A stretch of 64,000 nt of DNA, taken from assembly GCF_022828475.1 (NCBI RefSeq), contig NZ_CP059557.1, positions 6,619,470-6,683,469 of the forward strand, written 5' to 3'. The stretch comes from Saccharopolyspora gloriosae. Its GTDB lineage: Bacteria; Actinomycetota; Actinomycetes; Mycobacteriales; Pseudonocardiaceae. Made by a program: the position numbers and the translations under genes. Positions 1 to 8,868 of the stretch are shown in pieces (the stretch's first letter is position 1; each line of letters starts with the position of its first letter). The notes under the pieces were generated by a model that had not been told where the DNA came from, made no database searches, and saw nothing but the letters and a program-made list of their open reading frames with translations.

Positions 1-96
1 CTGCTGGGCGGACTCGACCTGGGCCTGAACCTGGACGACTCGGTCCGCGCCGTCATCCCCCACCACGTCCTCAACGACGCCTCGTCACCGAACTAG
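1..96 (+). CDS. C-terminal end of an unidentified protein (partial)
   Basis: The window opens inside a reading frame that runs without a stop from base 1 to a TAG at 94-96 and encodes only the last 31 residues, ending in NDASSPN. The codons have G or C at nearly every third position, as in the neighbouring genes, so this is probably the true end of a gene. Too little is present to name a family. A strong hairpin follows at 185-213, consistent with the end of a transcription unit. Confidence 0.5.
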   Translation: MLGGLDLGLNLDDSVRAVIPHHVLNDASSPN

Positions 97-184
97 GCAT
101 GCCGTCGTTCCTGGTGTCCGGGTCTCATCGGCTCCGCTGCTGACAGGACACCGCCGAGCACGCCCGGCGCACGTCGGACCGCGC

Positions 185-213
185 CCGCCCCGCCCGGTTT
201 CCGGGCGGGGCGG
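185..213 (+). terminator. intrinsic terminator-like hairpin
   Basis: A 13-bp perfect stem (185-197 with 201-213) closes a TTT loop and is followed by TTT. It lies between the partial gene ending at 96 and the next gene start, so it most likely ends that upstream transcript. Confidence 0.75.
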
Positions 214-275
214 TTTCGCGCGCGGGGTGCGTCGGAGGTGGCCGGGGGTGGGGCGCGGTGCATAGCCTCGGCGGG

Positions 276-2150
276 GTGAGCGATCAATCGGCCGGGACGC
301 CCGGCGACATCGAGAACTACGCGCTGCTCTCGGATCTGCGGACCGCCGCGCTCGTCGGCCGTGACGGCTCGGTGGACTGGCTGTGCCTGCCGCGATTCGA
401 CTCGCCGTCCTGCTTCAGCCGCCTGCTCGGCGACGAGCGCAACGGTCACTGGCAGATCGCCCCCACCGGGCCGGTGCGCGAGGTGCGTCGCCGGTACCGG
501 GACAACTCGCTGGTCGTGGAGACGTACTTCGAGACCGACGGCGGCGTGTTCCGGCTGGTCGACAGCATGCCGCCGCACGAGAAGAACCAGCACGACCCGC
601 CGTGCCTGGTGCGCATGGTGGAGGGCGTCTCCGGCGAGGTCGACATCCGGCTGCGCTGGGTGGTGCGGTTCGCCTACGGCGACGCGGTGCCGTGGATGCG
701 CCACATCCGGCAGAGCGAACCGGAGCTCGACGAGTACATCCTCGCGATCGCCGGGCCGCACACCGTGGTGCTGCGCGGCGATCTGCTGCCGCAGCGGGTT
801 CCGGACCAACGCGCGCACGAGCTGGTGTTCACGTTGCGCGAAGGGCAGCGTCGTTCCTGGGTGATGCAGTGGTCCAGCGATCACGACGAAGTGCCGCCGC
901 GGATGGACCCGGTGCAGGAGACCCAGGACAGCGAGGACTTCTGGCACGACTGGACCAGCAAGATCAACTACACCGGCCCGCACGCGAAGGCGGTGTACCG
1001 GTCGCTGGCCACGCTCAAAGCGCTCACCTACGCCCCCACCGGCGGCATCGTCGCCGCGCCGACGACCTCGCTGCCGGAGGCGTTCGGCGGCAACCGCAAC
1101 TGGGACTACCGCTACTGCTGGCTGCGGGACGCGACGCTGGTGCTGCTGGCGCTGGACAACTTCGGGTGTTCCGCGGAGGCCGCCGCGTGGCGGCGCTGGC
1201 TGGTGCGCGCCGTCGCGGGCGACCCGGCGGACGTGCAGATCATGTACGGCGTGGCCGGTGAGCGGCACCTGCTGGAATGGGAGCTCGACTGGCTGCCCGG
1301 CTATCAGGGCGCGCAGCCGGTGCGCGTCGGCAACGGCGCCTACCGGCAGCAGCAGCTCGACGTCTACGGCGAGGTGATGGACGCGCTGCACCTGGCGCGG
1401 GAACGCGGGCTCGCGGAGAACGCCGACACCTGGGCGTTGCAGCGCGGCATGCTCAAGCACCTCGAAACGATCTGGCAGGAGCCGGACAAGGGCCTGTGGG
1501 AGGTGCGCGGGCCGGACCGGCACTTCACGCACTCGCGGGTGATGGTGTGGGTCGCGTTCGACCGCGCCGTGCGGGCCGCCGAGGAGGACGGGCTGCCGGG
1601 GCCGGTGCAGCGCTGGCGGGAGCTCCGGGACGCGGTGCACGCCGAGGTGCTGGAGAAGGGCTGGAACGCGGAGCTGGGCGCGTTCACCCAGTACTACGGC
1701 GGCACCACTGTGGACGCGGCGACGCTGCTGATCCCGTCGGTGGGCTTCCTGCCCGGCGACGACGAGCGGGTGCGCAGCACGATCCGGGTGGTGGAGCGGG
1801 AACTGCGCCACGGCGTGCTGGTGGACCGGTACACCACGGGCGAGGACATCAGCGAGGTCGACGGGCTCATCGGGCGCGAGGGCTCGTTCCTGGCGTGCTC
1901 GTTCTGGCTGGTCGACGCGCTGGCGTTGAGCGGGCGCCGGGACGAGGCGGTGGCGATGTTCGACGAGCTCGTGGGGCTCGCCAACGACGTCGGGCTCTAC
2001 GCGGAGGAGTACGACGTCCACTCCGGACGGTTCACCGGCAACTTCCCGCAGGCCTTCAGCCACCTGGGCCTGGTCAATTCGTCCGCCGTGCTCTACGGCG
2101 GGCACACTCGGGGCGAGTCCAGCAGGCGCAACGGAAGGGATCCTCGGTGA
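276..2150 (+). CDS. GH15-family glycosidase (trehalase or glucoamylase type)
   Basis: About 624 residues, the usual length of actinobacterial GH15 trehalase/glucoamylase-type enzymes. The N-terminal segment contains ALVGRDGSVDWLCLPRFDS, typical of these proteins. The (alpha/alpha)6 barrel follows, with NWDYRYCWLRDA near residue 280 and LIGREGSFLACSFWLVDAL and LYAEEYD near the C-terminus; the last probably carries the catalytic base. No signal peptide is visible, so it is probably cytoplasmic and hydrolyses trehalose or short alpha-glucans to glucose. The GTG at 276 (MSDQSAG) is preferred, but a GTG at 258 is also in frame. Its stop overlaps the start of the glucose dehydrogenase by GTGA. Trehalase versus glucoamylase cannot be decided from sequence alone. 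Confidence 0.85.
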   Translation: MSDQSAGTPGDIENYALLSDLRTAALVGRDGSVDWLCLPRFDSPSCFSRLLGDERNGHWQIAPTGPVREVRRRYRDNSLVVETYFETDGGVFRLVDSMPPHEKNQHDPPCLVRMVEGVSGEVDIRLRWVVRFAYGDAVPWMRHIRQSEPELDEYILAIAGPHTVVLRGDLLPQRVPDQRAHELVFTLREGQRRSWVMQWSSDHDEVPPRMDPVQETQDSEDFWHDWTSKINYTGPHAKAVYRSLATLKALTYAPTGGIVAAPTTSLPEAFGGNRNWDYRYCWLRDATLVLLALDNFGCSAEAAAWRRWLVRAVAGDPADVQIMYGVAGERHLLEWELDWLPGYQGAQPVRVGNGAYRQQQLDVYGEVMDALHLARERGLAENADTWALQRGMLKHLETIWQEPDKGLWEVRGPDRHFTHSRVMVWVAFDRAVRAAEEDGLPGPVQRWRELRDAVHAEVLEKGWNAELGAFTQYYGGTTVDAATLLIPSVGFLPGDDERVRSTIRVVERELRHGVLVDRYTTGEDISEVDGLIGREGSFLACSFWLVDALALSGRRDEAVAMFDELVGLANDVGLYAEEYDVHSGRFTGNFPQAFSHLGLVNSSAVLYGGHTRGESSRRNGRDPR

Positions 2151-3190
2151 AGGCGGCGACGGTAGTGCCCGGCAAGCCGGAGTTGGCGGCGGTATCCGAG
2201 CTCCCGGAGCCGACACCGGGACCGGGCGAACTGCTGGTCGACGGCCTGCTGGTGGGCGCGTGCGCGACCGATCACGACGTGACGCACGCCGCGCACGGCG
2301 TGCTGCCGCCGGGTCAGGACCGGATGGTGCTGTTCCACGAGTCCCTCGGCCGGGTGCGGTACGCGCCGGCGATCAGCGGTTTCAGCGAGGGCGATCTGGT
2401 CGTGGGCGTGGTGCGCAGGCCGGATCCGCACCCGTGCCAGGCGTGCGCGGCCGGGCAGTGGGATTTCTGCCTCAACGGCGAGTTCACCGAGTGCGGCATC
2501 AAGGAGCTGGACGGTTTCGGCGCGCAGCGCTGGACGATCGAACCCCGGTTCGCGATCAAGGTCCCGTCCGGGCTGGGCGATCTCGGGGTGCTCACGGAAC
2601 CGGCTTCGGTGGTGACGAAGGCGTGGGAGCAGGCCGAGCTGATCGGCCGCCGCGCCTACTACGCGCCGCGGCACGCGCTGGTCACCGGCGCGGGCGCGAT
2701 CGGGCTGCTGGGCGCGTTGCTCGGGGTGCAGCAGGGGCTGGACGTGCACGTACTGGATCAGGTGACCGACGGGCCGAAACCGGATCTGGTGCGGCGCCTG
2801 GGCGCGACTTACCACACCTCGTTGGACGATCTGGGCTGCGAACCGGACGTGGTGATCGAGGCGACGGGCGCGGGCGAGGTGGTGTTCGACGTGCTGCGCC
2901 GCACCGCCCGCAACGCGATCACGGTGCTCACCGGCATCGCGGGGCACGACCGGACGCTGCCGGTGCCCGCCGGTGCGATCAACGACGAGCTGGTGCTGGA
3001 CAACGACGTGGTGGTGGGCAGCGTCAACGCGAACCTGCGCCACTACGAGCAGGCGGTCCGCTCCCTCGCGGACGCGGACCCGGCCTGGCTGGGCGACTTG
3101 ATTAGCCGTCGCGTCCCGCTGGACTCGTGGACCGACGTCCTCACCCGGGCCGACGACGACGTGAAACCCGTGGTGGACCTGCAGGCCTGA
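2147..3190 (+). CDS. zinc-type glucose 1-dehydrogenase family protein
   Basis: A 347-residue medium-chain dehydrogenase. The start GTG at 2147 shares GTGA with the stop of the GH15 gene and has GGAAGGGA upstream, so the two are translationally coupled. Visible features are the N-terminal metal site region (ACATDHD near residue 39 and FHE near 64), a structural-zinc-type segment with Cys residues near 88-104, the Rossmann motif GAGAIG near residue 177, and the C-terminal GSVNANLRHYEQA block typical of glucose dehydrogenases of the archaeal type. It probably oxidises glucose, released by the upstream enzyme, to gluconolactone using NAD(P). Other sugars remain possible. Confidence 0.8.
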   Translation: MKAATVVPGKPELAAVSELPEPTPGPGELLVDGLLVGACATDHDVTHAAHGVLPPGQDRMVLFHESLGRVRYAPAISGFSEGDLVVGVVRRPDPHPCQACAAGQWDFCLNGEFTECGIKELDGFGAQRWTIEPRFAIKVPSGLGDLGVLTEPASVVTKAWEQAELIGRRAYYAPRHALVTGAGAIGLLGALLGVQQGLDVHVLDQVTDGPKPDLVRRLGATYHTSLDDLGCEPDVVIEATGAGEVVFDVLRRTARNAITVLTGIAGHDRTLPVPAGAINDELVLDNDVVVGSVNANLRHYEQAVRSLADADPAWLGDLISRRVPLDSWTDVLTRADDDVKPVVDLQA

Positions 3191-3197
3191 GACGCGA

Positions 3198-3228
3198 CGA
3201 GCCCGCGCCGGTGCTCGGCGCGGGCTCG
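3198..3228. terminator. bidirectional hairpin between convergent genes
   Basis: A 13-bp stem, 3198-3210 with 3216-3228, around a 5-base loop lies between the dehydrogenase stop (3190) and the convergent lipoprotein stop (3247). It has no T tract on either side, as is common in GC-rich actinomycetes. Confidence 0.6.
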
Positions 3229-3246
3229 CGGTCTGCCGCGGTGGGA

Positions 3247-3903
3247 TCAGAACACTACGACGCCCTGCGGGGAGGGCTGCAGGGTGCCGATCTGCATGCT
3301 CTTGACCGCGATCTCAACCGCGCCGCTGTCGCCGTTGAAGCCCTCGACCTCGGCGTTGACCTCGCCGTTCATGTCCGACGGGGTCGCGGTGAAGCCGGAG
3401 GCGACCTGGGCGTCCGGGTCGGACTTCTCGGCGCGCTCGATCTTCACACCGGCGAAGGCGGTCTTGCCGGGCTCCAGGGTCAGGCCCGCGTCCGGGCCGG
3501 GCAGGTTGACGTTCTCGGTGGGCACGTCGATTGCCTCGCCCGCCATGTTGGTCGGGGTGAGGTTCACCCAGCCGCCGAGCTCGCAGGACTTGTCCGAGGT
3601 GTTCTCCAGCTGGACCAGGAACCTGCTGCTGGCACCCGCGTCGGAGGGCTGCGCCTGCATGGTGACCTTGAAGTCCTCCGCCGAGCAGTTGGAGGCGGAG
3701 ATGTCGTCGTGCGTGCCGCTGGCGTGGTCGTCGGACGGGGCGAGGTCGGACCCCATGCCCTCCGTGGCGGGTGCGGTGTCGGAGCCCATGCCCTCCTGGC
3801 CCACCGCGGAGTTCGTCGCAGCCTGGCCGCCGCAGCCGGCGAGCAGCAGCGCGCCCCCGGCCAATGCCGCCACCGTGGTCGCCGTACGAGTCCGCTTCAA
3901 CAT
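3247..3903 (-). CDS. DUF4232 lipoprotein
   Basis: 218 residues. An N-terminal lipoprotein signal (hydrophobic AALAGGALLLAG followed by Cys at the LLAGC lipobox) is followed by a Met/Gly/Asp-rich linker with two EGMGSD repeats. A single DUF4232 domain follows from about residue 70, with the pattern SNCSAEDFKV, then LENTSDKSCELGGWVNL and a final VKSMQIGTL block. The family is exported and common in actinomycetes; its biochemical role is unknown. ATG at 3903 is preferred over the GTG three bases earlier because an AGGAAAGG stretch lies upstream. A paralogue of the same family is encoded at 12158-12685. Confidence 0.85.
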   Translation of the reverse strand: MLKRTRTATTVAALAGGALLLAGCGGQAATNSAVGQEGMGSDTAPATEGMGSDLAPSDDHASGTHDDISASNCSAEDFKVTMQAQPSDAGASSRFLVQLENTSDKSCELGGWVNLTPTNMAGEAIDVPTENVNLPGPDAGLTLEPGKTAFAGVKIERAEKSDPDAQVASGFTATPSDMNGEVNAEVEGFNGDSGAVEIAVKSMQIGTLQPSPQGVVVF

Positions 3904-4079
3904 CACTTCAGCCTTTCCTCGGATGTGCGCCGGTGTCCCCCCGCGCTTTCTCTACCCGTAGGACGTCCGCCTGCTCGGCGAGTTGCACGGCCAGGCGAAA
4001 AATTTCGGATCACCCGCCGAACTATCTGGATCTGCGCAGGTGAACGGCCGGATCGGGCGAAGAGGACGGCGGCGGCCCG

Positions 4080-6242
4080 TCACACGTGGTCGGCGATGAA
4101 CGCCCGGATGCGTTCCGGGGAGCAGGGGCGGGCAAAGAAGTAGCCCTGCCCGGTCTCGCACCCGATCTCCGCCATCCGGCGGGCCTGGGCGTGGGTCTCG
4201 ACGCCTTCGGCGGTGACGGTCAGCCCGAGGGTGTGCGCCAGGTCGACGAGGGTGCCGACGATGCGGGCGTCGACGGGGTCGGCCTTCTCCGGGTCGCGCA
4301 GCCCGTACATGAAGGAACCGGCGATCTTCAGCTCGTGCACCGGCAGGTGCCGCAGGTAGGCGAGGTTCGAGTAGCCGGTGCCGAAGTCGTCGATGGCGAT
4401 GCGCACGCCCATCTTGGTCAGCGCCCACAGGGTTTCGATCGGTTCGTCGGCGGTGCCCATCACGGCGCTCTCGGTGAGTTCGAGCTGCAGCCGGGACGGG
4501 TCGAGGTCCGTTTCGCGCAGGATCGTCTCGACGTCGGTGACGAGGTTGGGGTCGCGGGATTGCCGGACCGCGAGGTTGACGCTGACGAACGGGGCGGCGT
4601 CGCCGAACTCGACCTGCCACTGCTTGGCCTGCCTGCACGCCTGGCGCAGCACCCAGCGGCCGAGCGGCACGATGAGCCCGGTCTCCTCCGCCAGAGAGAT
4701 GAACCGGTCCGGGCCGAGCCTGCCGAGGTCGGGGTGCCACCAGCGGGCGAGGGCTTCGACGCCGACCACGCCGAATTCGCGCAGGCCCACCAGCGGCTGG
4801 TACTCGACGAAGAACTCTTCGCGTTCCAGCGCGGCGGGCATGGTGGCCGAGAGCCGGTATTGCGCGACTTCGGTGGCGTTGCGTTCGGGGTCGAACAGCG
4901 CCCAGCGGCCCTTGCCTTCGGCTTTCGCCCAGTACAGGGTCACGTCTGCGTCGCGCATGAGTTCGGCGGCGCTCTGGCCGTGCACGCGGCGTTCGACGAT
5001 GCCGATGCTGGCGGAGACGGACAGTTCGTGGCCGCCGATGCGGATGGGCTCGATGAGGGTGTCGAGGATTTCGTCGGCGATCTCGATGGCTTGTTCGGTG
5101 CCGGGCGAATCCTCGATGAGGATGACGAATTCGTCGCCGCCCATTCGCGCCACCAGCCGGTCCTCGCCGTGCACGGACAGCCCGAGCCGTTCGGCCACGG
5201 CGACGAGCAGGTCGTCGCCGACGTGGTGGCCGAGGCTGTCGTTGATGACCTTGAACCCGTCGAGGTCCATGTAGCACAGCGCGACGCGGCCGCCTTGGTC
5301 TCGGCTGCGCATGGCGAAGGTGAGGCGTTCCATGAACAGCGCCCGGTTCGGCAGCCCGGTCAGCGGATCGTGCATCGCCTGGTGGCGCAGCCGGTCCTGC
5401 AGCAGTTTCCGCTCGGTGACGTCTTCGACCATGGCCACCTGGTAGAGCGGCATGCCGTCTTCGCCGCGCACCAGGGAGACGATCACCTCGGTCCAGGCGC
5501 GGCCGCCGTCGGGGCGGGTGAACTGCTTCTCGACGCGGTACTGGTCGCGTTCGCCGCGCACGAGTTCCTCGTAGAGCCGCCAGAAGCCTTCGGAGTCCGC
5601 GGGATGCAACCAGTCGTGCATGGTCATCCGCCGGAGCTCGTCGGCGGGGCGTCCGAGGATGCGCCGCAGCGAGGAGTTCACTTCGAGGACGTGCCCGGCC
5701 ATGTCGGCGATGCAGATGCCGATGGCGGCTTCGGCGAAGATCGCCCGGAAGCGGGCTTCGCTGGTGCGCAGGGCTTGTTCGACGGCGTCGCGGGCGTCGA
5801 GCACGGCCTGCCGGATGGCTTCTTGTTCGTCGAGGGTGCGTTTGCGGGCGGCCTGCACGAATCCGGTGCACACGGCGCCTTGCAGCGCGGCGATGCGCCG
5901 CCGCCAGCCGGGGCCTTCGTCGAGGTGCAGGACGTCGAGGAATTCGTCGCCGATGAGGTCGATGGTGCGGGCCAGCGAGTCGGCGCTGGTGAAGTGCACG
6001 GCGACGAGGTCGTCACCGACGCCGTGGCCGGGCGCCGGGTCGAACGGGTCGGAGAGCAGGGCGTCCACCAGCCGGTCGGTATAGCCGAGTAGTCGGCCTT
6101 CGACTTCCGCACTGGTCATCGGAACGTAGCTGGTGCCCATCAAGGCTTGGGCCCATACCGCCGCGAACCGCCTGCGGTCGGTTCTGCTCACCGCCGGCTC
6201 CGTCTCTTGAGCGCTGGGAACCGGTGTGGTCCACCCCGTCAT
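4080..6242 (-). CDS. PAS-GGDEF-EAL cyclic-di-GMP turnover protein
   Basis: About 720 residues with no membrane segment. An uncharacterised N-terminal region (1-155) is followed by a PAS domain (about 160-275, ending EDVTERK), a GGDEF domain with intact GGDEF at 368-372, and an EAL domain with EAL at 496-498 and the loop DFGTGYSNL. Both catalytic motifs look complete, so it may make or degrade c-di-GMP, with PAS sensing and partner proteins deciding the direction. In actinomycetes c-di-GMP controls development through BldD. ATG at 6242 (MTGWTTP) is chosen for its GGAGGG about 10 bases upstream; the frame stays open further upstream. Confidence 0.85.
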   Translation of the reverse strand: MTGWTTPVPSAQETEPAVSRTDRRRFAAVWAQALMGTSYVPMTSAEVEGRLLGYTDRLVDALLSDPFDPAPGHGVGDDLVAVHFTSADSLARTIDLIGDEFLDVLHLDEGPGWRRRIAALQGAVCTGFVQAARKRTLDEQEAIRQAVLDARDAVEQALRTSEARFRAIFAEAAIGICIADMAGHVLEVNSSLRRILGRPADELRRMTMHDWLHPADSEGFWRLYEELVRGERDQYRVEKQFTRPDGGRAWTEVIVSLVRGEDGMPLYQVAMVEDVTERKLLQDRLRHQAMHDPLTGLPNRALFMERLTFAMRSRDQGGRVALCYMDLDGFKVINDSLGHHVGDDLLVAVAERLGLSVHGEDRLVARMGGDEFVILIEDSPGTEQAIEIADEILDTLIEPIRIGGHELSVSASIGIVERRVHGQSAAELMRDADVTLYWAKAEGKGRWALFDPERNATEVAQYRLSATMPAALEREEFFVEYQPLVGLREFGVVGVEALARWWHPDLGRLGPDRFISLAEETGLIVPLGRWVLRQACRQAKQWQVEFGDAAPFVSVNLAVRQSRDPNLVTDVETILRETDLDPSRLQLELTESAVMGTADEPIETLWALTKMGVRIAIDDFGTGYSNLAYLRHLPVHELKIAGSFMYGLRDPEKADPVDARIVGTLVDLAHTLGLTVTAEGVETHAQARRMAEIGCETGQGYFFARPCSPERIRAFIADHV

Positions 6243-6661
6243 GCCCGTGGCGCCCTCCACTCGATTCGTTCCTCGGCTCGCCCTCTGGCCCCTGCCCTCG
6301 TCCGGACTTGCCCTGGTGGATCGGGTCGTTCGGAGCATACGACCGGTGTCGCTGGGAGGTCGAACCCGTACTTCCGCCCACCCAGGGTAGCCATTCGTGT
6401 CGAACTGGCAGGCCAGTAGCCCCTGCGCAGGTCCTGCGGTCGCGCCCGGTTCACTCGACGGCCGGGTGCGGAGGCGCAAAACATGCGGATTCCCCTCACT
6501 GCCGCTGAGATGTCGCTCGACGTGATCGAGCGTCCGGATTGCGCCATTCCGGTTAATTGCCCACTTCTGCGCTGCCGAGACCGGGGATCACTCGCCAGAA
6601 TTTTCGAGCCGGGGCAGTTCCCGCCGCCCCCGGCCCCGACTCCCCGAGAGGGCCACCTTCG
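6243..6661. other. intergenic region between divergent GGDEF-EAL and lysozyme genes
   Basis: About 420 bases holding the divergent promoters. I see a short inverted repeat CCGGA/TCCGG near 6533-6552 but no convincing riboswitch, tRNA or coding frame. GAGAGGG at 6646-6652 is the ribosome site of the lysozyme gene. Confidence 0.4.
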
Positions 6662-7519
6662 ATGACGCATTCGAGTGGACGCGCTCGCCGGCGCGGCTTG
6701 ATCTCCCTACTCTCGATCACCTGGGCGTGCACGCTGCTGACGTTCCCCGCGCACGCCGGCACATCCCCTCTCCGAATGGAGAATCCGATGAGCTCCGAGG
6801 TGAACGACCCGGCCGCGGCGCCGGGGAGCGACCACGCGATGGGTTCGCAGATCCGCAAGCACGAGGGCGGCGGCGAGCCGCGCACCGCACCGGAGAAGTC
6901 TCCGCTGGCCACCGTCGAGGGCATCGACGTTAGCGGCCACCAGGGCAATGTGGACTGGCCCGGTCACTGGAACCAGGGCAAGCGGTTCACCTTCGTGAAG
7001 GCGACCGAGGGCACCACCTACCGGAACCCGTACTTCGCGCAGCAGTACAACGGTTCCTACGACGTCGGCATGATCCGCGGCGCCTACCACTTCGCGCTGC
7101 CGGACGTGTCGAGCGGAGCGGCGCAGGCGAACTTCTTCGTGGATCACGGCGGCGGCTGGTCACCGGACGGCAAGACGCTGCCGGGCGCGCTGGACATGGA
7201 GTACAACCCGTACGGCGACACCTGCTACGGGCATTCGCCGAGCTCGATGACCGGGTGGATCAAGGACTTCAGCGACACGTACTTCCACCGCACCGGGCGC
7301 TATCCGGTGATCTACACGAGCACCAACTGGTGGAACCAGTGCGCGAACGGCGACTTCAGCTCCACGAGTCCGCTGTGGGTAGCCCGGTACGCGGGCAGCG
7401 TCGGAGCGCTCCCCTACAACTGGGGTTTCCACACGTTCTGGCAGTACAGCTCGACGCCGATCGATCAGAACTCCTTCAACGGCGCGTACGGCCAGCTGGA
7501 GGCCCTCGCGGGGGGCTGA
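6662..7519 (+). CDS. secreted GH25 lysozyme (N-acetylmuramidase)
   Basis: 285 residues. An N-terminal Arg-rich and hydrophobic signal peptide (RARRRGLISLLS, ending near AHA) is followed by a linker and one GH25 domain from about residue 83 to the end. The domain begins GIDVSGHQGNVDW, carrying the first catalytic Asp, and contains ALDMEYN with the D-x-E pair of the GH25 active site; FVKATEG and WQYSS are also characteristic. It cleaves the beta-1,4 link between MurNAc and GlcNAc of peptidoglycan outside the cell, as the Streptomyces M1 muramidase does. There is no separate wall-binding domain. A GAGAGGG ribosome site supports the ATG at 6662. Confidence 0.92.
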   Translation: MTHSSGRARRRGLISLLSITWACTLLTFPAHAGTSPLRMENPMSSEVNDPAAAPGSDHAMGSQIRKHEGGGEPRTAPEKSPLATVEGIDVSGHQGNVDWPGHWNQGKRFTFVKATEGTTYRNPYFAQQYNGSYDVGMIRGAYHFALPDVSSGAAQANFFVDHGGGWSPDGKTLPGALDMEYNPYGDTCYGHSPSSMTGWIKDFSDTYFHRTGRYPVIYTSTNWWNQCANGDFSSTSPLWVARYAGSVGALPYNWGFHTFWQYSSTPIDQNSFNGAYGQLEALAGG

Positions 7520-7560
7520 CGCGCTGCCCGAGGGACTGCCTCCTTCGACCGGTGCGGCCG

Positions 7561-7638
7561 GGTGAACGGGCCGTTCACCTCAACGACGACATCAGGTGAG
7601 TGCCCCCTTCGGCCGGTGGGACCGGCCGAAGGGGGGCA
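7561..7638. terminator. paired hairpins of the dispersed GAACGG terminator family
   Basis: Two structures in tandem. 7561-7579 is a near-perfect palindrome, GGTGAACGG/CCGTTCACC around one base. 7601-7638 is a 17-bp stem with a one-base bulge around GGG. The second matches the loop rule (GGTGGGACC) of the other family members. They lie just after the lysozyme gene. Confidence 0.7.
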
Positions 7639-7707
7639 TTCGCTTTGTCGGCGCCGGTGTGCCGAATCCGTTCCGGCGGCGGGGCTCCGACTGCGATGAT
7701 CACCTGC

Positions 7708-8868
7708 ATGGGTGAGGTCGATGCCGGTGCCGGGCCGCCGGTTCGGCGGGAGCGGCGAGCCGGACTGGTGCTGACGATCGTGCTCGCCGTGGTGGTGCTG
7801 GCGGGGACGAGCGCCGGGCTGCTGCTGTTCGACCAGCGCAGCACCGGGGCGGACGCGCTGCGCACGGGCGGTCTCGCCGCCGGGTCCGTGGTCGCGCTGT
7901 ACGCGCTGTGGCTCAACGATCGGCGGCGGCGCGTGGAGGAACGACGGCAGAAGCTGGACCAGCGGCGCCAAGCACTCGACCAGGAGCGCTACGACCTGGA
8001 GCGCAGGCGCCAGGAGCTGGAGGACCGCCGCACCGATCACGACCGGGACCGCGCCGACGACGAACGTTTCGCCCGCGCCGTGGAGCTGCTCGGGCACGAG
8101 GCCGATCAGGTCAGGGTCGGCGCGATGCACGCGCTGGCGGGCTTGGCGCGCAGCAGGCCGTACTACACGCAGACCGTGCTGGACGTGCTGTGCTCCTACC
8201 TGCGCCGCCCGTTCGATCATCCTAAGTGGACGATTCCGGAGTCGGACGCGGTGCCGGATCACGTCGGTGGGTACCCGCCGATCGCGCCGGAGCTGGAGCG
8301 GGAGCGGCACGCGCGGCAGACCGCGCAACGCCTGATCATCGAGCTGTTGCCGACGCGGGACGAGCCTGATCCCACGATCTACGACCTCGACCTGACTCGG
8401 GCCTGGCTGGAGCGGTTCAACCTGTCGGATCGCGTCGTGGGCCGGATCGCGGCGTACCGCTGCCGGTTCCGGCACACCACGAACCTCAGCCGCGCGGTGT
8501 TCCACGGCGACGTGCACTTCCGGGATTCGGTGTTCCTGGGGCGCATTCGGGCGACGGGCTCGGAGTTCCGCGGCGCCTTGGAACTTCGCGGGATCCGCAC
8601 CCTGGACCCGTGCGATTTCGATCGGGCGCGGTTCTCGCGGAACGTGGACCTCAAGCGGATGAGCTGCGCGGCCAGGTGGTTCGTGCGGGACGTCGAGTTC
8701 GGCGGTGACGTGGATCTGCGTTCGACCCGGCTGAACGGTGGCATCGACCTGCGGCTGAGCGCTCCGGTGCACGAGGTGCTGCTGGACGATCTGCTGGTCG
8801 CCGACGGCTCCACGCTCCCCGACCGGTGGGATTCCGTTGCGGCGCAACAGGAGCAGTTGAATGCGTAA
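7708..8868 (+). CDS. membrane-anchored pentapeptide-repeat-like protein (paralogue 1)
   Basis: About 386 residues. Two hydrophobic segments near the N-terminus (LVLTIVLAVVVLAGTSAGLLL and TGGLAAGSVVALYALWL) are followed by a very charged Arg/Glu/Gln coiled coil (about 75-115). Next comes a conserved block FARAVELLGHEADQVRVGA, then VLDVLCSYLRRPF. The C-terminal third has a five-residue periodicity (VFHGDVHFRDSVFLG) resembling pentapeptide repeats. These proteins are common in actinomycetes and of unknown function. Start ATG 7708 is inferred from a TGCGAT box just upstream and no Shine-Dalgarno; ATG 7696 is an alternative. It overlaps the next gene, its paralogue, by 8 bases. Confidence 0.7.
   Translation: MGEVDAGAGPPVRRERRAGLVLTIVLAVVVLAGTSAGLLLFDQRSTGADALRTGGLAAGSVVALYALWLNDRRRRVEERRQKLDQRRQALDQERYDLERRRQELEDRRTDHDRDRADDERFARAVELLGHEADQVRVGAMHALAGLARSRPYYTQTVLDVLCSYLRRPFDHPKWTIPESDAVPDHVGGYPPIAPELERERHARQTAQRLIIELLPTRDEPDPTIYDLDLTRAWLERFNLSDRVVGRIAAYRCRFRHTTNLSRAVFHGDVHFRDSVFLGRIRATGSEFRGALELRGIRTLDPCDFDRARFSRNVDLKRMSCAARWFVRDVEFGGDVDLRSTRLNGGIDLRLSAPVHEVLLDDLLVADGSTLPDRWDSVAAQQEQLNA

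Noticed and set aside
93-2216. Long open frame antisense to the GH15 gene
   Set aside because: It mirrors the GC-rich codons of the real gene, is rich in Arg, Val and His and has no family features.
4086-6092. Long plus-strand frame opposite the GGDEF-EAL gene
   Set aside because: The minus strand carries intact PAS, GGDEF and EAL domains; the plus frame is compositional.
6480-6661. c-di-AMP (ydaO-type) riboswitch before the lysozyme gene
   Set aside because: Such switches precede wall hydrolases in actinomycetes, but I cannot find the conserved cores in this leader.
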